Source: an uncultured Acetatifactor sp.
GTDB lineage: Bacteria > Bacillota > Clostridia > Lachnospirales > Lachnospiraceae
Direction of reading: 5' to 3'
NCBI GenBank assembly: GCA_910584235.1
Contig: CAJTZD010000075.1
Span: forward strand, 1-15,842
Length of the DNA: 15,842 bases
Shown here: positions 1-8,155 of the stretch, one piece after another
Position numbering within the stretch: position 1 is the stretch's first letter
How the letters are laid out: each line of letters opens with the position of its first letter
Made by a program: the position numbers and the translations under genes
Notes under the pieces: model-generated
Told to the model about the DNA's origin: nothing
The model's input: the letters and a program-made list of their open reading frames with translations, nothing else
Database searches by the model: none

Positions 1-225
1 AGTTTTCATTTATTCTTTCTCAATGCTGTGTGCTGGTGGCTGGGCTTGCAGGGTTGGGGGCGGCATATCAAGGCTCTTTTGAGATAATCAACCATTTTCA
101 GAAGAAAATTATCTCCCGGAAATTTCGATTTGAGTGATTCTATTTTCTAGAATTATATCACCGTGTTCTTCAAATGGAAAGGAAAAATGAAATTTATTGA
201 CCCAGTCCGAAAGATGGAATTTATA
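1..225. other. Upstream non-coding stretch with a dyad
   Basis: I see no convincing gene between the window start and the carA promoter. It contains an inverted repeat, GAGATAAT at 81-88 and ATTATCTC at 108-115. Nested inside is an alternative small hairpin, ATTTTC at 94-99 and GAAAAT at 104-109. No T-run follows, so a terminator is not supported. A protein-binding site is possible. The minus-strand reading frame over 153-470 is antisense to the promoter and to carA, and I do not regard it as a gene. Confidence 0.4.
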
Positions 226-254
226 TTGCCCGTCCTTTTCTTATATGCTATAAT
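226..254 (+). promoter_or_regulatory. Sigma-A promoter of carAB
   Basis: A -35 box TTGCCC at 226-231 is separated by 17 bases from a perfect -10 box TATAAT at 249-254. TG at 246-247 adds an extended -10 element. Transcription would begin near 261 and leave a leader of about 110 bases before the carA start at 370. I found no clear attenuator with a T-run or recognisable PyrR-type site in that leader. The promoter position also argues against any carA start upstream of about 261. Confidence 0.75.
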
Positions 255-369
255 GAAACGAATGTCTGAAAAGACGTTGCAGGACAACAGTGATTCAGCC
301 ATATCCGGCGACAGGCACAGGCTCTGCGGGGCCAAAAAGCTGCTGGCTTGGTGCAGAAATGGGGGACAT

Positions 370-1581
370 ATGAAAGCTTTTTTGATACTGGAAGACGGAA
401 CTGTATTCGAAGGGGCCCATATCGGCGCCGTGAAAGAAATCATAAGCGAGATCGTGTTCAACACATCCATGGCAGGATATCTGGAAGTGCTGACGGATCC
501 GTCCTATGCGGGACAGGCCGTGTGTATGACCTATCCCCTGATCGGCAATTACGGTATTTGCAGGGAGGATAAGGAATCTTTAAAGCCCTGGCCGGACGGC
601 TTTATCGTAAAGGAGCTTTCCAGGATTCCCAGCAACTTCCGGTGCGATATGAGCATACAGGAATTTCTGGAGCAAAACGGTGTGCCCGGTATTGCGGGAA
701 TTGACACCAGGGCGCTGACCAAGAGACTGCGGGAAAAGGGCACTATGAACGGCATGATTACTACAAATGAGAAATACGACCTGGAGGAAGTGCTTCCGAA
801 ATTAAAAGCATACACCACAGGGAAAGTGGTTGAAAAGGTAACCTGCAGGGAGAAATATGTGATACCCCCGTCCCGGGCCCTTTGGGACAATGGTCCTTTA
901 TCAGGCTCCGCCAGATTCGACAAAGAGGCTTATGAAAAAGGAATCCGGGAGCCCCGGCCCACGCTGGTAAAGGAGCTTGGGGGTCTTGGTTTAAGGGTGG
1001 CGCTTTTAGATTTCGGGGCCAAAGACAATATCGCCCATTCCCTTGCGGAGCGGGGATGCGAGGTGACGGTATATCCCGCATGGACGGGGGCGGAGGAAAT
1101 TATCGCTTCCAGGCCGGACGGGATCATGCTCAGCAACGGACCGGGAGATCCGAAAGAGTGCGGAGATATCATCCGGGAGATCCGCAGACTTTACGATACG
1201 GAGATCCCCATCTTTGCCATCTGTCTGGGACATCAGCTGATGGCCCTTGCCACCGGGGCGGATACCTATAAGATGAAATACGGTCACCGGGGCGGGAATC
1301 ATCCGGTCAAGGATCTGGCTACCGGCAGAGTGTATATTTCTTCTCAGAATCACGGCTATGTGGTGGACATGGACAAGCTGGATCCGAAAGTGGCAGTGCC
1401 TGCATTCATCAATGTGAATGACGGCACCAACGAGGGGCTTTCCTATACGGGCAAGAATATCTTCACGGTACAGTACCATCCGGAGGCTTGCCCCGGCCCC
1501 CAGGACTCCAGGTATCTATTTGACAGATTTATAGAAAACATGAAACACAGCCAAGCGAAAGGAGGTGCTCTCTATGCCTAA
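370..1581 (+). CDS. carA: Carbamoyl-phosphate synthase small (glutaminase) subunit
   Basis: CarA is the class I glutamine amidotransferase subunit. It hydrolyses glutamine and passes ammonia to CarB for carbamoyl phosphate synthesis, feeding pyrimidine and arginine pathways in the cytosol. The 403-residue protein begins MKAFLILEDG, has the CarA N-terminal domain (about 1-150), and ends with a GATase domain. The catalytic triad is visible: Cys285 in ICLGHQ, and His370 and Glu372 in QYHPEA. I chose the ATG at 370, preceded by GGGGGAC. The open frame extends back to 163, but the promoter at 226-254 lies inside that extension. Family members are usually about 360-380 residues; the extra length lies at about 160-205, between the two domains. 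The gene ends 8 bases inside carB, so translation is probably coupled. Confidence 0.95.
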   Translation: MKAFLILEDGTVFEGAHIGAVKEIISEIVFNTSMAGYLEVLTDPSYAGQAVCMTYPLIGNYGICREDKESLKPWPDGFIVKELSRIPSNFRCDMSIQEFLEQNGVPGIAGIDTRALTKRLREKGTMNGMITTNEKYDLEEVLPKLKAYTTGKVVEKVTCREKYVIPPSRALWDNGPLSGSARFDKEAYEKGIREPRPTLVKELGGLGLRVALLDFGAKDNIAHSLAERGCEVTVYPAWTGAEEIIASRPDGIMLSNGPGDPKECGDIIREIRRLYDTEIPIFAICLGHQLMALATGADTYKMKYGHRGGNHPVKDLATGRVYISSQNHGYVVDMDKLDPKVAVPAFINVNDGTNEGLSYTGKNIFTVQYHPEACPGPQDSRYLFDRFIENMKHSQAKGGALYA

Positions 1582-4500
1582 GAAACCTGAGATAAAGCGC
1601 GTCATGGTCATCGGTTCCGGCCCTATTGTCATCGGACAGGCGGCGGAGTTCGATTACGCCGGCACCCAGGCCTGCCGTTCCCTGAAAGAGGAGGGCGTGG
1701 AGGTCATCCTGGTGAATTCCAATCCCGCCACTATCATGACGGACAGGGATATTGCGGACAAGGTCTACATCGAACCTTTGACGGTGAAAGTCCTGGAACA
1801 GATCATAGAAAAGGAACGGCCGGACAGCATCCTGCCCACCCTGGGAGGCCAGGCGGGGCTGAACCTGGGAATGGAGCTGGAGGAGTCAGGATTTCTGGCT
1901 TCCCATGGAGTGACTCTTTTGGGGACTACCGCAGCTACCATCCGCAATGCGGAGGGACGCCAGGAATTCAAGGATCTGATGGAGCGGATCGGAGAGCCCT
2001 GTGCTGCCTCCAAAGTAGTGGAGAATGTGGAGGAGGGCATTGCGTTTACCAATTCCATCGGGTATCCGGTGGTGCTGCGGCCCGCTTATACTCTGGGCGG
2101 CTCCGGCGGAGGCATTGCTTACAACCAGGTTCAGCTGGAGGAAATCCTGGAGAACGGCCTGCGCCTTTCCCGGGTGGGGCAGGTGCTGGTGGAACGCTGT
2201 ATCGCGGGCTGGAAAGAGATTGAGTATGAGGTCATGCGGGACAGTGCAGGGAACTGCATTACGGTCTGCAACATGGAGAATATCGACCCTGTGGGCGTGC
2301 ATACGGGAGACAGTATTGTAGTAGCACCCTCCCAGACTCTCAGCGACAAGGAATACCAGATGCTGCGTACTTCCGCACTGAATATTATAAATGAACTTGC
2401 CATCACAGGAGGATGTAATGTGCAGTTCGCCTTGCATCCCACCAGCTTCGAGTACTGTGTCATAGAAGTCAATCCCAGGGTGAGCCGTTCTTCCGCGCTG
2501 GCTTCCAAGGCCACGGGATACCCCATTGCCAAGGTGGCTGCGAAGATCGCTTTGGGCTATACCCTGGATGAAATCAAAAACGCCATTACCCGGAAAACTT
2601 ATGCCAGCTTTGAGCCAGCCCTGGACTACTGCGTGGTGAAGATACCCAGACTACCTTTCGATAAATTTATTACGGCAAAGCGCACTCTCACCACGCAGAT
2701 GAAAGCTACGGGAGAGGTCATGAGCATCTGCGACAGCTTCGAGGGAGCCCTGATGAAAGCCATCCGCTCTCTGGAGCAGCATGTGGACTGCCTGCTCAGC
2801 TACGATTTCTCCGGACTTTCCGGGGAAGAGCTGAAAGACAAGCTGAAAGTGGTGGACGACAGGAGGATCTGGATGATCGCCGAGGCCATCCGCAAAGGCA
2901 TCAGCCATGAGGAGATTCATGACATCACCATGGTGGATGAATGGTTCATTGATAAAATCGCCATTCTTGTGGAGATGGAGGAGGCGCTTCGGACAAAGGA
3001 GTTTACGCCCGGGCTGTTAAAGGAAGCAAAACGCATGGAGTTTCCGGACAGCGTCATCGCAAGGCTGTCCGGCAGAAGCGAGGCACAGGTCAGGGCCATG
3101 CGCCTTGAAAACGGTATCCGTGCCGCCTATAAAATGGTGGATACCTGCGCGGCGGAATTCGCGGCATCCACGCCGTATTATTACTCTGTCTACGGAGGAG
3201 AATGCGAGGCAAGTGCGGAGGGAGAGACCGGGAACCGTCGGAAGAAAGTGCTGGTCTTAGGATCCGGTCCTATCCGCATCGGACAGGGCATTGAGTTTGA
3301 CTACTGTTCGGTCCACGCCACCTGGGCCTTTTCCAGGGCAGGCTATGAGACCATTATTATCAACAACAATCCGGAGACGGTGAGCACGGATTTTGATATC
3401 GCGGACAAACTGTATTTCGAACCTTTGACGGCGGAGGACGTGGCTTCCATTGTGGATATCGAAAAGCCGGACGGCGCCGTGGTGCAGTTCGGCGGCCAGA
3501 CTGCCATCAAGCTAACGGAGAGCCTGATGAAGATGGGAGTGCCTATTCTCGGCACAAAGGCCGAGGATGTGGACGCGGCGGAGGACAGGGAGCTCTTTGA
3601 CAAAATCCTGGAGGAGACGGGAATTCCCCGGGCCGCCGGCGGAACCGTGTATACCGCAGAAGAAGCCAAGGCCGTGGCTAACCGCCTGGGGTACCCTGTG
3701 CTGGTGCGGCCCTCCTATGTGCTGGGGGGACAGGGCATGCAGATTGCCATTTCCGATGAGGAAATTGAGGAATTCATGGCTATCATCAACCGCATTGCCC
3801 AGGACCATCCCATTCTGGTAGACAAATATCTCCAGGGGAAAGAGATCGAAGTGGATGCTGTCTGTGACGGACAGGAAATCCTGATCCCCGGAATAATGGA
3901 ACATATTGAACGCACGGGCGTACATTCCGGGGACAGCATTTCCGTCTATCCTGCTCATACCATAGGAAAGCTTATAAAGGACAAGATCGCGGAGTATACC
4001 AGGAGGCTGGCCAAGGCTCTTCATGTCAAGGGACTGATCAATATCCAGTTCATTGCCATCGGGGAGGACGTATATGTTATAGAAGTAAATCCCCGTTCCT
4101 CCCGGACAGTGCCATATATCAGCAAGGTTACAGGGATTCCCATTGTGGATCTGGCTACGGAGGTCATACTGGGCAGGACCATAAAGCAATTGGGCTATGA
4201 GCCGGGGCTGCAGCCGGAGGCTCCATACTATGCCATAAAGATGCCGGTGTTTTCTTTTGAGAAGATCCGGGGGGCGGAGATCAGCCTGGGGCCGGAGATG
4301 AAGTCCACGGGAGAATGCCTGGGAATTGCGAAAGAGTTCCACGAAGCGCTGTACAAGGCCTTTCTGGGAGCGGGCGTAAATCTGCCGAAGCATAAGAATG
4401 TGATTATCACTGTGAAAGACGCGGACAAGGGGGAGGCCATTGAAATCGGCCGGCGCTTCGCGAAGCTTGGTTATACAATTTATGCTACCAGGAGCACGGC

Positions 4501-4780
4501 CGCGGCTTTGAATGAGGCAGGGGTAAAAGCCAGGAAAGTGAACAAGATTTCACAGGAATCGCCTACGGTGATGGATCTGATCCTGGGACATCGGATCGAC
4601 CTGGTCATTGACACGCCCACTCAGGGGCGTGACAAATCCAGGGACGGATTCCTGATCCGGCGAACGGCCATAGAGACCGGCGTGAACTGTCTGACGTCGT
4701 TAGATACCGCCAGAGCGCTGGTGACCAGTCTGGAGAATGCCGGGCAGGAGATGACGCTGGTTGACGTGGCCAGGCTATAG
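1574..4780 (+). CDS. carB: Carbamoyl-phosphate synthase large subunit
   Basis: CarB makes carbamoyl phosphate from bicarbonate, ammonia and two ATP. The product is 1068 residues, close to the 1073 of the E. coli enzyme. It shows the internal duplication of the family: the first ATP-grasp half starts at KRVMVIGSGPIVIGQ near residue 6, and the second starts at KKVLVLGSGPIRIGQ near residue 557. The C-terminal allosteric MGS-like domain runs from about 938 to the end (KNVIITVKDADKG onward). ATG 1574 was chosen because GGAGG at 1561-1565 lies 8 bases upstream; an in-frame GTG at 1565 falls inside that ribosome binding site. The start overlaps the end of carA by 8 bases, a typical coupled arrangement that keeps the subunits near 1:1. 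No frameshift or missing segment was seen. Confidence 0.97.
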   Translation: MPKKPEIKRVMVIGSGPIVIGQAAEFDYAGTQACRSLKEEGVEVILVNSNPATIMTDRDIADKVYIEPLTVKVLEQIIEKERPDSILPTLGGQAGLNLGMELEESGFLASHGVTLLGTTAATIRNAEGRQEFKDLMERIGEPCAASKVVENVEEGIAFTNSIGYPVVLRPAYTLGGSGGGIAYNQVQLEEILENGLRLSRVGQVLVERCIAGWKEIEYEVMRDSAGNCITVCNMENIDPVGVHTGDSIVVAPSQTLSDKEYQMLRTSALNIINELAITGGCNVQFALHPTSFEYCVIEVNPRVSRSSALASKATGYPIAKVAAKIALGYTLDEIKNAITRKTYASFEPALDYCVVKIPRLPFDKFITAKRTLTTQMKATGEVMSICDSFEGALMKAIRSLEQHVDCLLSYDFSGLSGEELKDKLKVVDDRRIWMIAEAIRKGISHEEIHDITMVDEWFIDKIAILVEMEEALRTKEFTPGLLKEAKRMEFPDSVIARLSGRSEAQVRAMRLENGIRAAYKMVDTCAAEFAASTPYYYSVYGGECEASAEGETGNRRKKVLVLGSGPIRIGQGIEFDYCSVHATWAFSRAGYETIIINNNPETVSTDFDIADKLYFEPLTAEDVASIVDIEKPDGAVVQFGGQTAIKLTESLMKMGVPILGTKAEDVDAAEDRELFDKILEETGIPRAAGGTVYTAEEAKAVANRLGYPVLVRPSYVLGGQGMQIAISDEEIEEFMAIINRIAQDHPILVDKYLQGKEIEVDAVCDGQEILIPGIMEHIERTGVHSGDSISVYPAHTIGKLIKDKIAEYTRRLAKALHVKGLINIQFIAIGEDVYVIEVNPRSSRTVPYISKVTGIPIVDLATEVILGRTIKQLGYEPGLQPEAPYYAIKMPVFSFEKIRGAEISLGPEMKSTGECLGIAKEFHEALYKAFLGAGVNLPKHKNVIITVKDADKGEAIEIGRRFAKLGYTIYATRSTAAALNEAGVKARKVNKISQESPTVMDLILGHRIDLVIDTPTQGRDKSRDGFLIRRTAIETGVNCLTSLDTARALVTSLENAGQEMTLVDVARL

Positions 4781-4848
4781 GCGGACCATCCGGTTTGGAA
4801 GTCAGGATGTTTGAGGGGGCATATCCGGGAGAACAGGGGAGAAAAGGG

Positions 4849-6591
4849 ATGAATATGACCAATGAACCTAAAATATTGAAGAACAGGATTTTCCTGTATC
4901 TGACGGAATTTTTCGCAGGGATGTCCGTGATGGCAGTGGAACTGGGGGCCAGCAGGCTCTTGGCGCCGTATTTCAGCTCGTCGCAGATTGTGTGGACCAT
5001 TATCATCGGCACCATCATGATCGCCATGGCGCTGGGGAATATCTATGGGGGACGCAGTGCGGATAAAAATCCGGATCCGGGCAGGCTCTATACCAGGGTA
5101 CTGATAGCCGCAGTGTGGATAGCGGCTATCCCCGTGGTTGGGAAGTATATTATATTGGGGATTTCGGCGCTGCTGATTTTCTCCGTGAGCAGCAATTTCC
5201 TTATTGTGGCGGCTTTTGCGGCCTGTATGGCTATTTTCGTATTCCCGCTGTTTTTGCTGGGAACGGTGACGCCCTCGCTGGCGAAATACACCGTGGGCAA
5301 TCTGGAAGAGAGCGGGAAAGTGGTGGGTACGCTGGGAGCGTTCAATACCATAGGCAGTATCATAGGCACCTTTGTGCCTACTTTTGTGACCATTCCATCC
5401 GTGGGTACTTCCGTGACTTTCCTGATCTTTTCGGGAATATTGCTGGCCCTGGCCATTGCCTATTTTATCAGTGCAGTGCAGAGCTCTGGAGGAAACAAAG
5501 CTGTAGAGAAGCGTGCAGACAGCGGAAAAAAGGAGTCCGGCAGGGAACAGGGGCAGGAAAATAAAGATTCTCAAAAAGAGCGTGACAATGGGAGAAAAAA
5601 ATCCCCGGGAAATGCGGCAGGCAAAATAGGGACATCTTTGCTGTGCTTTCTTCTGTGCTGTACCTTTGGATATTCGGACAGCTTTGCTTTCTGGGAGAGC
5701 GGCCTGATCTATGAGGGAGAGTCGATTTATAATTATCTGCAGGTCAAAGAAAATGACAGAAGTGTCATACTCTCCACCAATGTACTGTTCGGTGTGCAGT
5801 CCCTTTATATGAAAGAGGGCGGACTTACGGGCATGTATTATGACTATGCTATGGCAGCCCCTCTGATGGTGGACGGAAAGGCGCCAAAGGACTGCAGAGT
5901 GCTGGTGCTGGGTATGGGAACCGGCACTTATGCCACGCAGTGCAGGAAGTATTACGGCGACATGGACATAGAAGGCGTTGAGATCGATGACAAGATCACG
6001 GCGCTGGCCAGAGAGTACTTTTATCTGCCGAAAGATGTTCCGGTCACCACATATGACGGCAGAGCCTATTTGAACGCAGTGGATGAAAAATATGATGTGA
6101 TCATGGTGGATGCTTATCAGGATATCACCATTCCGTTTCAGATGTCTTCGGCGGAATTCTTTACTTTGGTGAAAGGCCACCTGGCCCCGGGCGGCGTCAT
6201 GGTAGTGAATATGAGCATGCGGGGAAGCGGCGAGGGCAATATGAACCAGTATCTGTCCGATACGATAGGCTCCGTGTTTGGGGAGGTCTATACGGTGGAG
6301 GTGACCGGATCTACCAACCGGGAGCTGTTTGCCTCGGACAATGGAAATATGATCGGCAATCTGGAGGCCGGCAGAGCGCTGCTGGAAGATGAGAGCCTGT
6401 ATGCCATGATGGAGAGGACAGCGGGTGCGCTTGCAAAATATGAGCCGGGCGGATACATTTTGACAGATGATAAAGCGCCGGTGGAATTGCTGGGTATGCG
6501 TGTGATCGATGAACTGATCGGGGATGAGGTGGCATATTACAAGGAGATCTTCGAAGAAAAAGGCATAAAGGGATTGCTGGAGGCTTTTTAG
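4849..6591 (+). CDS. Membrane protein with C-terminal spermidine-synthase-like domain
   Basis: The 580-residue protein joins a hydrophobic N-terminal half to a spermidine-synthase-like Rossmann domain. Residues about 14-208 hold six or seven likely membrane spans resembling half of an MFS-type transporter. A charged Lys/Glu/Gln/Ser/Gly-rich linker follows at about 212-262, then one more hydrophobic segment at about 263-280. The nucleotide-fold loop LGMGTGT begins at Gly355, an acidic residue follows in EGVEIDD (Glu378), and the VDAYQD segment carries Asp421 and Asp425, where aminopropyltransferases have their catalytic acidic residue. AGGGGAG at 4835-4841 supports ATG 4849; a TTG at 4795 and an ATG at 4807 are weaker starts. 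It lies 68 bases after carB with no terminator seen, so co-transcription is likely. The substrate is unknown. Polyamine synthesis is possible, but many fused proteins of this type are untested. Confidence 0.85.
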   Translation: MNMTNEPKILKNRIFLYLTEFFAGMSVMAVELGASRLLAPYFSSSQIVWTIIIGTIMIAMALGNIYGGRSADKNPDPGRLYTRVLIAAVWIAAIPVVGKYIILGISALLIFSVSSNFLIVAAFAACMAIFVFPLFLLGTVTPSLAKYTVGNLEESGKVVGTLGAFNTIGSIIGTFVPTFVTIPSVGTSVTFLIFSGILLALAIAYFISAVQSSGGNKAVEKRADSGKKESGREQGQENKDSQKERDNGRKKSPGNAAGKIGTSLLCFLLCCTFGYSDSFAFWESGLIYEGESIYNYLQVKENDRSVILSTNVLFGVQSLYMKEGGLTGMYYDYAMAAPLMVDGKAPKDCRVLVLGMGTGTYATQCRKYYGDMDIEGVEIDDKITALAREYFYLPKDVPVTTYDGRAYLNAVDEKYDVIMVDAYQDITIPFQMSSAEFFTLVKGHLAPGGVMVVNMSMRGSGEGNMNQYLSDTIGSVFGEVYTVEVTGSTNRELFASDNGNMIGNLEAGRALLEDESLYAMMERTAGALAKYEPGGYILTDDKAPVELLGMRVIDELIGDEVAYYKEIFEEKGIKGLLEAF

Positions 6592-6705
6592 AGGGGCGGT
6601 ATGGACTGAAGCTGCGGGAGAAAGCCGTCCGGAACATGAATAAAAGAGAATGGTTTACATATACTACCAGTAGAAAAGCCCTGATGGCGGAAAGTGAGGA
6701 AAATG

Positions 6706-7338
6706 ATGAGAGAAGAGACATATCCCTTTGTAGTACGTCCTCTGCCCTATGAATATGATGCCCTTGTTCCCGTACTGGATGCAGAGACGCTGACCTTTCA
6801 CCATGACAAACATTACAAAACCTATGTAGATAACTTAAACAGCGCGCTGTCGGATTACCCGGAGCTGCAGAAGATGAGTCTGCCGCAGCTTCTGACGGAT
6901 ATCACCGCGCTTCCCGCAGCCATTCAGACAGCGGTGCGCAATAACGGCGGCGGAGTGTACAATCACGAGCTGTATTTTGATTCTATGCGCGAGCCTGTGG
7001 GACAGGAGCCTGAGGGAGCACTGTCGGAGGCCATTGAGCGGGATTTCGGCTCCTACAGACAGTGGAAAGAAAAGATGAAGCAGGCGGCTGCGGGAAAATT
7101 CGGCTCCGGCTGGGCATGGTTGGTAGCGGATAAGAAAGGTGCGCTTTCTATTGTACAGACTTCCAACCAGGACGTACCGGATCTGGAGGAATATACGCCT
7201 ATCCTGCTTGTGGATGTGTGGGAGCACGCCTATTATCTCCAGTACCAGAACAGGCGAGCGGACTATTTGGACGGATGGTTTGAGTTGATCAACTGGCGCA
7301 AGGCCGGGAAGCGATATGAGGAAATGAGGACTTCCTGA
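6706..7338 (+). CDS. Superoxide dismutase, Fe/Mn family
   Basis: This enzyme converts superoxide to hydrogen peroxide and oxygen in the cytosol. The 210-residue length fits the family. The four metal ligands are visible: His32 in FHHDKHYKTYV, His87 in YNHELYF, and Asp170 and His174 in VDVWEHAYY. GSGWAWLV before the last ligands is also characteristic. The usual Asn-His-x-x-Phe-Trp segment reads NHELYFD, so the Phe-Trp pair is Tyr-Phe here. I cannot tell iron from manganese use from sequence. ATG 6706 is chosen with AGTGAGGA ending 5 bases upstream; ATG 6703 and GTG 6694 are alternatives, but GTG 6694 is part of the ribosome binding site. A -10-like TATACT occurs at 6660-6665 without a good -35. 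queH starts 19 bases downstream and may be co-transcribed. Confidence 0.93.
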   Translation: MREETYPFVVRPLPYEYDALVPVLDAETLTFHHDKHYKTYVDNLNSALSDYPELQKMSLPQLLTDITALPAAIQTAVRNNGGGVYNHELYFDSMREPVGQEPEGALSEAIERDFGSYRQWKEKMKQAAAGKFGSGWAWLVADKKGALSIVQTSNQDVPDLEEYTPILLVDVWEHAYYLQYQNRRADYLDGWFELINWRKAGKRYEEMRTS

Positions 7339-7357
7339 GACGGGAAAGCAGAATGGG

Positions 7358-8020
7358 ATGAATCAGGTAAATTACCAGAAAGAATTGGAAAAAATATTAA
7401 ACGGGCGGACGGGCGCAGGGCCTGCGCCCTCTCTGTTCCTGCATAGCTGCTGCGCTCCCTGCAGCAGCTATGTGCTGGAATATCTACGTACATACTTCCG
7501 GATAACTGTGTTTTATTTTAATCCCAATATTTCTATGAGGGAGGAGTACCAAAAAAGAGTGGCGGAGCAGAAGAGGCTGATTGCCGCTTACAATGAGGAG
7601 AGAGGCATGACAGAAGCGCTCTGTGGATATCCCATTGCCGTGATGGAGGGGGATTACAGACCGGAACGGTTCTTTGAGATGGCAAAGGGGCTGGAGAATT
7701 GTCCGGAGGGCGGGGAGAGATGCTTTCGGTGCTATGATCTGCGTCTGCGGGAGACCGCATTGCGGGGGGCGGAGGGCGGTTTTGACTATTTTGCCACTAC
7801 GCTGACCATCAGCCCCTTAAAAAACGCAAGCAAAATCAACGAAATCGGACAGGCTCTGTCGGGGGAATACGGAATTGCCTGGCTGCCATCGGATTTCAAG
7901 AAAAGGGATGGGTATAAACGTTCCATTGAATTGTCGGCCAAATACGGCCTGTACCGGCAGAACTACTGCGGCTGTGCCTATTCCCGCGAGCAACGAGCAG
8001 GATGCTTAAGCCAACCGTAG
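7358..8020 (+). CDS. queH: Epoxyqueuosine reductase, QueH type
   Basis: QueH performs the last step of queuosine synthesis, reducing epoxyqueuosine to queuosine in the wobble position of GUN-anticodon tRNAs. It replaces the unrelated QueG in many anaerobes. The 220-residue protein has the expected cysteines: Cys31, Cys32 and Cys35 in HSCCAPC, Cys122 and Cys125 in RCFRCYDLRLRETA, and Cys204 and Cys206 in NYCGCAYS. These are known in the family to bind an iron-sulfur cluster and additional metal. The TTLTISPLKNA segment is also typical. The start codon has only a weak ribosome site (GGGAAAG, 9 bases upstream). The final dozen codons after CGCAYS run into a long palindrome (7997-8039), so the natural C-terminus may have been replaced by element-derived sequence. 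The core is complete and probably functional. Confidence 0.9.
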   Translation: MNQVNYQKELEKILNGRTGAGPAPSLFLHSCCAPCSSYVLEYLRTYFRITVFYFNPNISMREEYQKRVAEQKRLIAAYNEERGMTEALCGYPIAVMEGDYRPERFFEMAKGLENCPEGGERCFRCYDLRLRETALRGAEGGFDYFATTLTISPLKNASKINEIGQALSGEYGIAWLPSDFKKRDGYKRSIELSAKYGLYRQNYCGCAYSREQRAGCLSQP

Positions 8021-8039
8021 ATTGACTTAGGCATCCTGC
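7997..8039. repeat. Long imperfect palindrome across the queH 3' end
   Basis: The arms 7997-8014 and 8022-8039 can form an 18-base-pair stem with one C·A mismatch (8011/8026) and one T·G wobble (8006/8028), closed by a 7-base loop at 8015-8021. The queH stop codon lies in the loop. The heptamer CCGCGAG recurs in direct orientation at 7984-7990 and 8045-8051, flanking the stem. A small GGGT/ACCC hairpin follows at 8051-8063. No T-run follows the stem, which makes a simple intrinsic terminator unlikely. The structure looks like a dispersed palindromic element, but no second copy occurs in this window. Confidence 0.6.
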
Positions 8040-8096
8040 GACTGCCGCGAGGGTCAAATACCCGCCCGCTGGCTGCTCCACCATACACGGAACAGT

Positions 8097-8140
8097 AAAA
8101 TATCCTTACCCGGCTGTTTCCTGGGCCGGATAAGGATATT
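8097..8140 (-). terminator. Intrinsic terminator of the GH2 gene
   Basis: Arms 8099-8114 and 8125-8140 form a 16-base-pair stem with a 10-base loop. The single non-Watson-Crick position is a G·U pair in minus-strand RNA but a C·A mismatch in plus-strand RNA. On the minus strand the stem is followed by TTTTA. It lies 16 bases beyond the GH2 stop codon, so it serves that gene. It may also limit read-through from queH, but there is no T-run in the plus direction. Confidence 0.8.
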
Positions 8141-8155
8141 GCAGCAGATTTCTGC

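Noticed and set aside
163..369. 69-codon N-terminal extension of CarA
   Set aside because: The extension contains the promoter (226-254), has no CarA-like residues, and the ATG at 370 has its own ribosome site and the canonical N-terminus.
3512..4393. 293-codon minus-strand frame inside carB
   Set aside because: It is fully antisense to conserved CarB sequence and shows no domain of its own.
4621..6180. 519-codon minus-strand frame
   Set aside because: It is antisense to the end of carB and the membrane/spermidine-synthase-like gene. It is rich in His/Arg/Gln with no recognisable domain, and is an artefact of codon bias in the real genes.
7997..8039. Intrinsic terminator of queH
   Set aside because: The stem overlaps the coding end, has the stop codon in its loop and is not followed by a T-run on the plus strand.
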